NCBI GenBank assembly: GCA_022578605.1
Contig: MU394055.1
Location: 810,902 to 874,901, forward strand
Source: Camillea tinctor
Lineage: Eukaryota > Ascomycota > Sordariomycetes > Xylariales > Xylariaceae
Direction: 5' to 3'
DNA length: 64,000 nt
Every line of letters begins with the position of its first letter. Within the stretch, counting starts at the first letter, position 1. The position numbers and the translations under genes are program-made. Below the pieces are notes generated by a model. The model was not told where the DNA came from and did no database searches. It worked only from the letters and a program-made list of their open reading frames with translations. Shown piece after piece: positions 49,304 through 60,373 of the stretch.

Positions 49304-50435
49304 ATGGCCGCCGCCAACGAGAACATCCCTATCATCGACGCCCACATCCACCTATACACCAAAGATGACGTCCCGACCTTCAACTGGTGCAGCCCGGACC
49401 ACCCCCTAGCGAAGCAGCAGTCAGTAGAGGAATTCAAAGCCGCCACCGAGGGCTCCACACCAAGCGGCTTCATCTTCATCGAGGTAAACCGCAAGTTCGA
49501 CCTCGAGTCAGGCGCCCAGGACGGCAGCGGGTGGAAGGAGCCCCTAGCCGAGGTCGCGTGGCTGCGGCGCCTGGTAGCGGGGGAGCCGCAGGAGGGCGAT
49601 GGATATACTAAGGAGGATGCGGCGCTGTGCAAAGGGTACATCCCCTGGGCCCCGATGCCCAGCGGTGCTGCTGTCATGGAAAAGTACATCGAGCGCGTGA
49701 AGGAGGCGGCCGGCGAGAGCTGGCCCAAGGTCAGGGGCTTCCGGTACCTGCTGCAGGACAAGCCCAACGGGACTATGCTCGAGGACAAGTTCATCGAGAG
49801 CCTCAAGCTGCTCGGCCGCTTGAAGCTCGTCTTCGACCTCGGCGTCGACCAGCATAACCGCGGTAGGACCCAGCTCGAGGAGGCCGTCGAGATGATTGAT
49901 CGCGCGCACGACAATGTGCCGGAGGAGGATAAGGTTGTGTTTATCATCAGTCAGTTTGCTTTCCTCAGAATATCCAAGCTCCCCCCCCACAAATCCTATA
50001 CCATCTCTTGCTGGCTAACACACCCTAAAAACAGACCACATGTGCAAGCCCGACCTAAGCGTCTACAACACGCAGACGGACACCTCCTTCATCGCCTGGC
50101 GCACCGCCATGTTCACGCTGAGCAAGTGCAGCCGGACGTACATGAAGCTGTCGGGGGGCTTCGCCGAGATGCCCGAGTCGCTGCGGGCGCGGCCGCACGA
50201 GCAGATCTTCGACGCCCTGACGCCGTGGTTCACGGTGCTGCTCGCCGCCTTCGGCACCGACCGCCTCATGTTCGCGAGCGACTGGCCCGTGTGCGGCGCC
50301 GCCGCCGGCGACGACGCCTGGCACAAGTGGCGCAAGCTCGTCGAGCGCCTCTGCTGGATGGCCTCGCTTGAAGAGGCTGAGAAGAGGGCCCTTTGGGGGC
50401 AGACCGCGCTGAAGGCTTATGGCATTGAGCAGTAA
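49304..50435 (+). CDS. Amidohydrolase-2 family (TIM-barrel) protein
   Basis: Model: exon 1 49304-49949, intron 49950-50034 (GTCAGT donor, AACAG acceptor), exon 2 50035-50435; 348 residues. The split codon restores VVFIINHMCKPDLSV. It is a TIM-barrel metal-dependent hydrolase of the amidohydrolase-2 group (relatives include lactonases and decarboxylases such as ACMSD). Metal-site features: DAHIHLY with His14/His16, the conserved NHMCKPD strand with His217, and the C-terminal FASDWPVCG with the catalytic Asp near 298. The TERM line YMKLSGGFAEMP is also typical. The substrate cannot be read from sequence; fungal homologues are often described as L-rhamnono- or L-fucono-lactonase-like. No signal peptide, so probably cytosolic. 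Confidence 0.88.
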
Positions 50436-51562
50436 GGAGGGGGTGAGTTGGAGGAGGAGCGATTAGAGAGGAGGGGGGCAAGATAGGAAAGACAGGCAAC
50501 AGTTCATTCTCCGGGAAAAAAAAGAGAATTAAAAAAAGTTCGAAGGCTGGATTTTGAACGAGTTATACCTGCTGCAGGGATATGAAGACTTCGAAGCTGA
50601 GAAGAGAGATTTATATAACCTGCAAAAGTGGATGGATGTTGATACCGTAAGGAAGAGAACATGTTTGTGCGTACATACACACACACATATATATATATAC
50701 TCTTAACATAAATCAATTTTAATTGAGGAGTATTGATGTCATCTTTAAAGGGATAATGGCTGACTGGTATCTTGTTTTCTCATCCCTTACCAAGAGCTGC
50801 CTCATGATGATGCATTGACTCATGTGTATGTATTGGCTTAGCTGGTTTTCCCCTTTCCTACCTCTACACCATCTTCAATCTTCCATCCGCATCTCGCTAC
50901 GGGTTCACGAGCGTTACCTACTACTACTTTTACGGAAGCATTCGGGTTCATCACGTACAACATAGTCGGGTTACCAGCAAGGTAGACAATCAGTTTTTTT
51001 TTAATTCCTATTTAAATTCAACTCCTATCAATGTCCTTTTCTCTCATCAAGCCGGATGATGTCTTCTATAAGCATTAAAATATAGAGATAGTAAGGCATT
51101 AATTCTGCTAACACATGCCTCGTCTATTTCCCTTTTTTTCTTATCATATGTTGTCTTGCTTTATTCCAACTGGCAAACAAAAACACCCAAGTCGAAATAA
51201 CCTATATCAAGTATACTAGACATATGTGCACACGCCCGATTGCTATCTCTCTTTCTGTCCCTTCTCTTTCTCTCTCTCTCTCTCTCTTTCTACCCCCCTT
51301 TCTAACATAATTAGTTGTTGAATGGATGGATGGACGAATGGTTGACGATGATAATGGACTCTCTATAGCCGAAATCAAAAGAGCAAAGGGAGAGAAACAA
51401 CAAAATAATTAATGATCGCGACAACAATCTTGCCTGAACGCCTCAAATGCTTTCCGTCCTCCTGTTTCCTCCATCTTCACCCTTCGCTATTTTGACGTTT
51501 AACGACTTTGAAATCCTTTTCGTTTTTGTTTCTTTGCTTTCTCCTCTTCTTCTTCTTCTCCC
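50436..51562. other. Intergenic region between convergent genes
   Basis: 3' flanks of the amidohydrolase (+) and PLC-like (-) genes. Contains a CA/TA dinucleotide tract near 50675-50700, a (TC)n tract (51262-51290) and pyrimidine-rich sequence. Frames that overlap 51447-51562 are antisense or low-complexity. Confidence 0.5.
51262..51290. repeat. (TC)n microsatellite
   Basis: Run of CT dinucleotides. Confidence 0.85.
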
Positions 51563-53011
51563 TCACCACAAGAACATCCACGACGCAGCCATCGCAGCCG
51601 CGGCGTACACCACACCAAAGCCGACCGACGGCCTGGCGCCCGCGCTCGTGTTCATGCCGCAGCACTCGCGCGAGTACGTGACGTTGTTCATGGCGGCCGC
51701 GACCTCGAACACGGTGCCGGGGTACGCGCCGTAGTTGTAGTAGTCGACGTTCAGGAAATTGGGGGCGCGGCCCCAGTCGGCGCGGCACTGCTCGGCGCCG
51801 AGGCCGACGCTGCCGAAGCCGGTGGCGTTGTTGGTGACGTTGAGCTCGGTGCGGGCCGGCACGAGCATGTCGGCGCCGAGGATGGACAGCTCGATGTTGA
51901 GGTTGTGGTTCAGCAGGTACATGCGGTCGCGCGCGTCGTCGCCCGACAGGTCGGGCGGCCGCTGCACCGTGCACGGGAAGCTCTGGTTCACCGGGTCGAA
52001 CGGCGTCTCCCACAGCTGCGAGAACTCGTCCAGCAGCCACGGGTACGCCGTCTGGTTCGCCATGTAGTCCATGAACATCACCACCCGCTTCCCGCTCAGG
52101 ATCATCTCGCTCAGCGTCGGCCAGTCGTCGAGACGCATAGGCGCGACCGGCGGCGTGTACACGTAGCGCGTGATGCCCGTCTGCTCGATGTAGGGCACGT
52201 ACATAGACGGGACGGAGCTGGGTGGTGGGTGCGGGTTAGCGATTGGATCGATGGATCGATGGATCGGCTTGGGTGTGTGTGTGTGGGGAGAGGGGAGAGG
52301 GGATGCTAGACAGATCGAGGCTACTACTTACTAGTTTCCGTTTCCTAGGAGAATGGTGACGACATCGTAAGGGTGCTGGACTACCCAGTCCTTGACTTGG
52401 GTCAGCCAGTCGGTGATGGGGCCAGCATCGAGGATGTCGCAACTCGTGTGGCAAAAGTGCGGCTCGCTGCCGTTCGAAGGCCACTGGATCTGGGCCTGGA
52501 GGAAACGCACGCCATCGTTGAGCTGGGCTGTGACGTCGTACTGCTGGTTGGCGGCGAGGTTGTTAGGGGTGATGAAGGGGGAGTTGTGGCAGGCCACCTC
52601 GGTGATGTTGCTGTACTTCCTCGAGCAGAACTCGGCGTAGTTGTTACATGGTTGTGTGTTAGTTACCGTGGGCGTGGGCGACGTGGTCGTCGAGAAGTTC
52701 CCCGTCTGGGTCGTGGTCGACTGAGCCGAGCCGGTTAGGAAAGTGACCGTGGTCTTGGTGGTTTGCACGGTTTGATCTTCACCTGTCGCATTGGCGGTGC
52801 CCATAGAGCTTGCGCTGCCGGCGATGGTGCCCAGGTCGGTATCTTGCGTGATCTGGGAAGTGCCCGACAGGTAGGTGCCGGTGGGTGTTGCAACCCCAGT
52901 GATGGAGATGGTCGAATCGGTAGCCGTGGTCCTGTCATCGTTGATCGAAGTCGTTTGGGCGAGAGCCCCAGCAACCGCCAACAGAGACCAAGTCCCTAGA
53001 CGTAAAGCCAT
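51563..53011 (-). CDS. Secreted PLC-like phosphodiesterase, probably GPI-anchored
   Basis: Model: exon 1 52332-53011, intron 52218-52331 (GTAAGT donor, CCCAG acceptor), exon 2 51563-52217; 444 residues. Splicing gives LLGNGNYSVPSMYVPYIEQT. The start at 53011 puts a signal peptide first (MALRLGTWSLLAVAGALAQ). Residues 20-120 are a Ser/Thr-rich linker, likely O-glycosylated. The catalytic barrel of the PI-PLC X-like superfamily follows: ITEVACHNSPF (His142), the strand LNDGVRFLQAQIQW, FCHTSCDILDAG (second His, 188), and in exon 2 RVVMFMDYMANQ. The C-terminus ends in a hydrophobic stretch (VVYAAAAMAASWMFLW) after small residues, as in GPI-anchored fungal proteins. The substrate of these fungal proteins is not established. 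Confidence 0.9.
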
Positions 53012-55252
53012 GGCGTGATAGCCCAAACCCGGGGAAGTCTAACTTAACTCGAGCACAAAATAAATAAACGAATGGAAACTTGGCCAAAGCAATTGTTAAG
53101 ATAGAGGGGAAGGATTTACCTCGAATCTCGAATCTCAAAATATCGAATCGAGGTTTAAGAAAAAAAAGGAGAATGGAACTACACTAATATGATATCTATA
53201 ATACCATCTAGTGAACCACCCACCGTCAACCCGGAAGGATGGGGGAGGAAAAAGAAAAGAAAGACGAGAAAAAGGTTAAAGCCAGTCCACCAGATCGTTG
53301 CATCGTCCTCTCCCCTGCCCTACCATACCCTTGAATGATCCATGGTCTTCAAAGCAATGGAAAGGAGAGAGAGAGAGAAAAGAAAGGAAAAAAGATACTT
53401 CCAAGTACATGTAATCTACATCCGTGCCCGAGGCGGTGGGCCGCTTACACCTAAAAGTAGGCGCCGTCCTTAATGTGTGATGCAAACAATGACGATCCAA
53501 AAGCAATGCAAGAGCCATAGCAGGTTTTTAGCATGCACTAGACAAGTTGGAAAGAGTACGCGTAACTAGGGGGGGCCATGTATGCATGTATGTACGGAAT
53601 ACATAATATCGTCTGTGTTGGCAGCGAATCTTGACTATCTTGACCTTCTTTGACGTCAGCGGCAGTTGAGCTTGCTTTAGTCGGTGGATCGTCTAAACGG
53701 GATAGTCAATATAGTTACCGGAAAAGTTGTCTCGACAACCTGATTCAACATCATATTACTACATAGCAGCATAGTCAGGATGGTATCGTGTATGGAACTT
53801 ATACACTAGAGTTAGTTTATCAGTCGATCAGTTGGATAGTTTTTTTATTATAAACAAAAACTAAGTTGACTTATGACTATAACAAACTACCTAACCTAGT
53901 AGTTTATGTACGTATGTTATATTGTGACGTGTTTTTTTAGTTGACTCTACTAAGAATTTAGGTAGAGTTTATATGTGGACTTACAAAGATACTGTGCTGT
54001 GATTGATGTCTTGTGTATGGATGTGTATGGATGTTAATGTGTTGTATGCTAGGAGACACCTGATATTCCGTACCAGCATAGTGTAGCAATATCTTAACAT
54101 TAACCTTCCCCCCCTTTCTATTTGATTCGAGGTTGTATGTTATGTCTTTTTTTCTTTGTACGAGTATTAGCACGTGTTGGATATCTGTGCTGCGGTTCTG
54201 GTTCGGTTCTGGCCAATGCCCCATGGTCATTGTCGTTGACCACGCTACCCGCTGAGTTTGACTCTAAACTTAGACCCCCCGATCATCCGATGTGGTTCAT
54301 CCAACTCTTGATGTACATACACTTAATAAAGTAACCACACCCACGGAGATTTTCTTTGTTCTGTTTTAAGTTGGCGTCAGCTGCTTTGTACATAATGTGC
54401 ATACTTACCTACCACATGCCCACAACAGCATGTTAGGTCAGGTCAGGTTAGGTCAGGTAGTGTAGCAGTGGTGTAAGGTATTGTAAGACTCCTTATTCAA
54501 CTCAAATTTCTATTCTCAGGGGAGAGGGAAGAGAGCGTCTTGGGCTTGGGGGGCTGGACAGGCTCACTAGGCTCCTACTTACCTTAGTCTACTGGTCGTT
54601 TCAAAACCAATTAGTCCAGTGGTCCACTCGTTGATCATTATGTTTCTTTCTTCATTAGCCTTGGCGTCCAGGACCCGTTCGTAGTGGCTGTGAAGAGAGC
54701 TCAGCGCCCCCCCAAGTACCGGCAGTCGGCAATCGTGTATGCAGCTAGACAGGGCTTGACTGGGTCAGTCGTCAAGGTTACGAGCTGAACCCTTAAACGC
54801 CCTGGACGGGATCCATGTCAAGTACTGTACCTGGATGGTACTTCTTGGTGACCACCAAGTCACCAACAGGTAAGTGTATGTATCGTATGTAGGTAAAGTC
54901 CCTGATCCATTCAGATCTCTCTTTTCCCCTTGGCATCCTTGCTGAGCTTTGGTCGTCGATCCGAGTTAACCAAATTCAAACCCATTTTCATTTTCCTGCC
55001 ATCTCTCTTTGAACTTCTTCAATTGGAAATATTTCCTTCCTGCATAGGCGTGGGTAGGCCTTGATGACTTCCCATTAGATTGTGTTTGTTTTCGTTTTCT
55101 CCTTTATTTATCGACTGTGTCCCAAGCAACCTGTACTCCACGAACGCCGGGCTGTTAATCGTGGGAGGGCCCTCTGGCTTAAACTCCCGAGTCGTTGATC
55201 AGCTCCTTTTCACCAATTCCGCTCGCTAAGTCTTGCCTTTCTCCCCGTCAAT
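53012..55252. other. Intergenic region between divergent genes
   Basis: 2.2 kb with promoters for the PLC-like gene (-) and the Sur7-family gene (+). Contains a GGTCA/GGTTA short repeat at 54434-54460 and scattered poly-A and poly-T tracts. No gene seen. Confidence 0.5.
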
Positions 55253-56361
55253 ATGGCTTTAGGGTCTCGATTTCGCAAGCGCCAAAACGCATCTCCCACC
55301 TCGCAAACCGATACAGAGAGCAATCGAGCCGCGGCTGAAGATCAGATTGCTTTGAAGCAGGGAACGAAAACTAGACGCAACGCCATCGTTGTAGCATGTT
55401 TCTCCTACCTGGTCGCGTTTGTGTTTTTGATACTGGTAAGAAATAGTAACGAACCTTGACTTCCGTCCGATCGGTTTATATCTGACTTTGTTTTTTCTCT
55501 CTTTCTTCTGAATATTAGGTTGAAGTGGGAAACACCAGTCGCAACGGAATTCTCGGTGATATCTACTTCTTCAAGCTCGACTTGGCCAACATTCTTCCTC
55601 AAGCGGTACCGACTACTTTAACACTCCAGAACTCCATAGCCCGGACTTTAGGTCTCCACGATTTCTACCAAGTTGGACTATGGAACTTTTGCGAGGGCTA
55701 TCTCACCGAGTATGTGTTTTTTTTTTCTTTCCCCCTTCCCTTTTTTTTTTTTTTTTTTTCAATTCGTTGCCAAAGCATCTGAGCTGATATAACTCTGTTA
55801 AGGGGAATCACCTACTGTTCGAAACCGAAGACGCTATGGTGGTTCAACCCTGTCGAGATCCTTCTGAGCGAGCTCTTCGCCGGTGCGGCGATAGCATTGC
55901 CTTCCGAGGTGAATGACATTTTGAACATTCTCCATATCGCTTCCAACATCATGTTCGGGTTCTTCCTCGTTGGGCTGCTCCTAAGCTTCATCCTCATATT
56001 CGCTTCACCTGTGGTACTATACTCGAGATGGTGGAGTCTGCCGGTTGGCCTGTTTGCCTTCATCGCATCACTCCTGGTGCTAGTGGCCACGATTCTCGGC
56101 ACGGCCATGTCCCTCATCGCAAAATATGCATTATCATCTCAGACAGATTTAGGTGTGAGTGCGGACATTGGGGTTAAGATGTTCGCATTCATGTGGATTG
56201 CAACAGCTTTTACGGCGCTTGCCTTCTGGGTCCACGCCGGTATGGCTTGTTGCTGCACTTCTCGCCGGGATATTCGCACCGGACGCAAAAGCTATATCAG
56301 CTCGAACAAGGAGAAGCCAGCACAGGCTACGGCCAATAACGGATCCGTAACATCTGCATAA
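55253..56361 (+). CDS. Sur7/PalI-family four-TM membrane protein
   Basis: Model: exons 55253-55435, 55519-55709, 55803-56361; introns with GTAAGA..TTAG and GTATGT..TAAG signals; 310 residues. The claudin-like layout of the Sur7/PalI family is clear: TM1 about 43-62 (AIVVACFSYLVAFVFLIL), a large outer loop with the family signature GLWNFCEG..YCSKP (Cys119 and Cys130), TM2 172-195, TM3 206-229, TM4 249-270, then a cytosolic Cys-rich and basic tail (ACCCTSRRD). Family members sit in the plasma membrane at eisosomes or cell-cell junction sites and act in cell-wall and pH responses; the exact role here is not known. Intron 2 contains a long T run. Confidence 0.9.
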
Positions 56362-58342
56362 ATGCATGCACAAGCACACACGGACACATATGGATTACTG
56401 CAGTTGTGAAGGAAGAATCACGTCTGCGGGAGAAACGATTATGGAAGATCAAATATAGTAGAATTACGTTGCATGAACCACCCCTTCGCCCCCATTTCGG
56501 AAGAATTTATTTAGGAGAACAAGGACGAGGAGAAGGATAAGGATAAGATAGGAGGGGAAGAGGGAGAGGGAGAGGACAAGGGGGGGAATATGGAAGGGGA
56601 AGATGAGGAGTTACTACTTAGGAGTAGGTTATATAAATTGGTTGGGGGGTGGTGAAGGCAAAGGTGAAGGTGAATAATGGCGTTTTGATAGGGGGTGGTT
56701 GAACAAGAGGCGCTATTTAAAAGAATCTTTAGAATAACTTCAAGTTAAAGCATATAGTTGTTAATTGCGCTAGGAATAAACTCGGGGACCAATCCTATAA
56801 TAGATAAAAACAAAAGCAAACAATCATTACCTAGGTCATTCAAAACTATAAGGGGTTAATGCTGCTGTAAATGTTTCTTTGGTAGACTACCGAGTACCTA
56901 GGTATTAACCTACATTATGTAGTACCTACTTAAGGTTAGGTGACTTCCCGCGAAATGGGTTAGGCTGAATGGATACTCCATACAACAAGATCGTACCTGA
57001 GACAAAGTCTTGTTTCAGCCGCTGCCAGCTGCACATCACCTGCAAGTATCACGCTTTTAATCACGTGCCACCTCCTCTTTTTGTATTAGCGCGTTATTTT
57101 ACTCCGTAGATAGGCTGATAGGCATTAATTGATACCTGGACGTAAACTTGGCAGCTGGCTGGCTGGGAAGGTGGCCAGCTCAGCAACTTCCACTGATTTT
57201 TTAAAAAGTATGACTAATTACTCCTAAGTGAGTGAGTCTTCCATTTACTTGCTCTAACCTTATTCAATGCAGTAACCTTAGCGCAGTTACTACAGTACAT
57301 AGATCCTTTTCTTTCTCCACCGACATCTTCTAGTTTCTTTTTCTTCTACAACTCCATTTTCATCTTCTCCATCACCATTTCTCTCCCTCTCCCTCTTCCC
57401 TCCACATCTCTCATCCATCTTCGTCAATTAATAGCGCCAACGATTGCGCATTTACGTACTTCGCCTTAAGATTTCTCAACACATCAACACAAAAAGAGAG
57501 AAACATATTGCGACCGACTCTTGTGTGTGTGTTGTGTGTGTCGCTTCAATCTCGCCTCTCTTCGTCACGTCACGTCGAGCAACAACAGCAACCTCGCCAC
57601 GAACTACGAAACCAACCCATTTCCCCCCCAAAACGAGAGATGACCGACTAACCCTTGGTGCTTTGCCTTGTGCTTAGTGAAATACATATTAGAGTAGGCA
57701 GGAGGTCTCGGGCTAAGTGAAGACGAGATATATTTGTGGTGTTTTTTTGTGGTCTTGTGGTGTGTGGGCTTGGAAGGGATTTTACTACCATCTCATCATC
57801 AAGCTGATTTGGTGGCTAAGTCCGCCTCTGGCTTTGTACATCATCATCTTTTTCTTTTCTTAACTTTTTTTTTTCTTTTTCGTTTTTACTTGGGGTGTGA
57901 AATACCCACTGTTCTTTCAAGTACAATCAGAATTGATACCCATCCACTTGTTTGCCAGTTACTGGTCCCTTGAGAGAAGAAAAGACAGAGAGAGAAAAGA
58001 TAACCAAATCCGAACAGAGAAATCACAGTCACAATAGCCTGAACAGAGAGTCAAGAAAAAAACACCAACACAATAACCATAACCCCCCTCTCAGTTTGCG
58101 CGAACGAAACAATCACTACTTCTCGAGATTTAACTTCTAGACTTCATTCTCCCTCCCATATCTCCTGCCCCAGTTCACTTTCACGTTTAAACCAACTCTC
58201 CACTAGAGTTCTTCCTTTGCCCATCTACCCACTTCCCTATCTACATAACTCTACCCAATCCTCCACCTTACTTATAACCCCCCCTCGTTTATCACTTCAC
58301 CAGCAACATTTGTAAAGGGTTTGGGATTATCTATATTCCACC
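56362..58342. other. Intergenic region and long presumed leader of the Mpe1 gene
   Basis: About 2 kb. Begins with G/A-rich sequence (56515-56600), then AT-rich DNA. From about 57300 to the start at 58343 it is strongly pyrimidine-rich, with several short upstream ATG frames (for example 57444-57677). This looks like a TATA-less promoter plus long 5' leader. No gene assigned. Confidence 0.45.
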
Positions 58343-60373
58343 ATGACTTCGTCTGTATTCTTCAAGTTCAAGTCCCAGAAGGAGCCCTCCCGGGTTGAAT
58401 TCGATGGCACTGGCATTTCAGTATTCGAACTTAAGCGTGACATTATCATCAAGAGTGGTTTAGGTGATGGTACCGATTTCGACCTCGCGATCTATTCCGA
58501 GGATGGCAGCGAAGGTAAGGCTTGGTAGCCCGATAAAGCAATAATAGCAAAACCAGCAGAAGCTAATTGGTATATATAGAGTACGATGATGACACCACCG
58601 TCATCCCTCGATCCACGACGGTCATCGCGCGACGGTTACCTCCCCAGAAGCCAGGAGCCGGCCGTGCTGCCAGATATGTATCTGGGAAAATGCCTGCCAG
58701 CGCGAAGAATTCAGGGCGCAGAGAAGTCACTACGAAAACTACAAAGCCTGCAACGACTGGCCTTACCCAGATGAGTGCGGCCATGACCGAGGAAGAGAAG
58801 ATGATGGCCATGTTTCAAGCGCAGTCGGACCAGTGGAATGCCCAGCAAGAAGAGATGTCTCAGTAAGCTTTTTTTTTTCTTCCCCCCTTTATCTTCCTTT
58901 GTCCCCTTCACTCGGTGACCTATGTAGAATACACATAACCGTAGCAATGCTAATACCCGTGATAGCCAGACAGCTGTATTCAAACCAGGCGCTAAGAAGC
59001 CAGCGAACGTTCCCGACCATGACCCGCCTAATGGATATATCTGCTATCGTTGTGGTCAGAAGGGCCACTGGATCCAGGTGTGCCCCACGAACGACAACCC
59101 AGAATACGACAACCGGCCTCGTGTCAAGCGCACAACAGGAATACCTCGCTCATTCCTCAAGACGGTGGACAAGTCGGCATTACAGCAAACTAATGTAGAT
59201 GGTGAGGAGGTGAAGCCTCCCACCGGAGTCATGGTCAATGCAGACGGAGAGTTTGTAATTGCAGAGCCTGATAAGGCTTCGTGGGAACAGTACCAAGCAA
59301 AGACAAAGTCGTCGGCTGCTGCCCAGAAAGCAGCTTCTGCTGAAGACAAGGAACTGGACGAGAAAGGTTTAATGTGCTCCATCGACAACAGGATGTTCAT
59401 AGATCCAATGAAGACCCCGTGTTGTGAGAAGACGTATTGCAATGATTGCATTACCAATGCTCTTATCGAGAGCGACTTCGTCTGTCCTAATTGCCAGACG
59501 GAGGGTGTGCTCATTGATGATCTAAAGGCCGATGATGAGGCAACTACCAAAATACAAGACTTCATCAAGGAGAAAGAATCTGTGAAGGTAAAGGAGCGAT
59601 CTAAGAGTCCCCCTGGAGCTAAATCCCCCCAGTCACGCACAGCCCCCGAGAAGAAAGAGGCGCCTAAGGTAGAATCAACAAAGACCGTGTCAGCCGTACC
59701 TGAAAAGACCAAGTCCCCTACCCCTTCATCGACAAACACCAGATCACCCCCCGTTGCCGCTGATTTGAGGAAGAAATCATCAACCCCTAATTCTGTATCG
59801 GGCTCTAGTGAGACACCTAAACCTCAGGAAACAAACCCCAGGAAGCGGCCTGCGGAGGAGCTGATGGAGAATCCTAAGATCCCGAAAGGGCCTAAGGCTA
59901 TGCAGCGTGCGCAAGAGGCTAAAGAAATGCAGAATATGATGCAGCAGGGGATGAACGGCATGGGAGGAGGCATGATGCCTAATATGATGCAATTTCCCAT
60001 GAATGGCATGAATGGCTTTAATCCTAATATGAATATGGCAATGATGATGGGTATGAATCCCATGATGAACCCTATGATGGCTATGAACGGAGGTTTCAAC
60101 AGCAATCCTCCTTTCCAGGGCGTGAACGCCAACGGCATGTTCGGAAACTTCGGTATGGGTGGTGGCATGGGCAACATGAACGGAATGAATATGAATGCCG
60201 GTGGTGGCCATATGAATGGGGGTGGAATGAATGGCTTCAACCAGCACCCACAGCGACAGAACTTTACAACGCCAAACAATGATGACGATGCCTACTTCCG
60301 AAAGCCAGTCAACCCTGGACGCCATCAAAATCGACAGCGCCGTGTCCGACCTAGTGACTATAGGGAGCTATGA
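58343..60373 (+). CDS. MPE1: Mpe1/RBBP6-like cleavage and polyadenylation factor subunit
   Basis: Part of the nuclear mRNA 3' end cleavage and polyadenylation complex. Model: exons 58343-58514, 58580-58862, 58945-60373; 627 residues. The third exon must begin after CCGTAG at 58944: the closer TAG at 58927 would break the frame. Domain order is that of the family: DWNN ubiquitin-like domain (1-~80, MTSSVFFKFKSQKEPSRVEF), a CCHC zinc knuckle CYRCGQKGHWIQVC (185-198), and a RING-like domain CSIDNRMFIDPMKTPCCEK..CPNC (296-335). After a Ser/Pro/Lys-rich linker, the C-terminal ~120 residues are a Met/Asn/Gly-rich low-complexity tail. The RING suggests ubiquitin-ligase activity, as reported for the family. 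Confidence 0.95.

Noticed and set aside
59780..60328. Minus-strand His-rich frames opposite the Mpe1 tail
   Set aside because: Antisense reading of ATG/AAT codons in the Met/Asn-rich tail.
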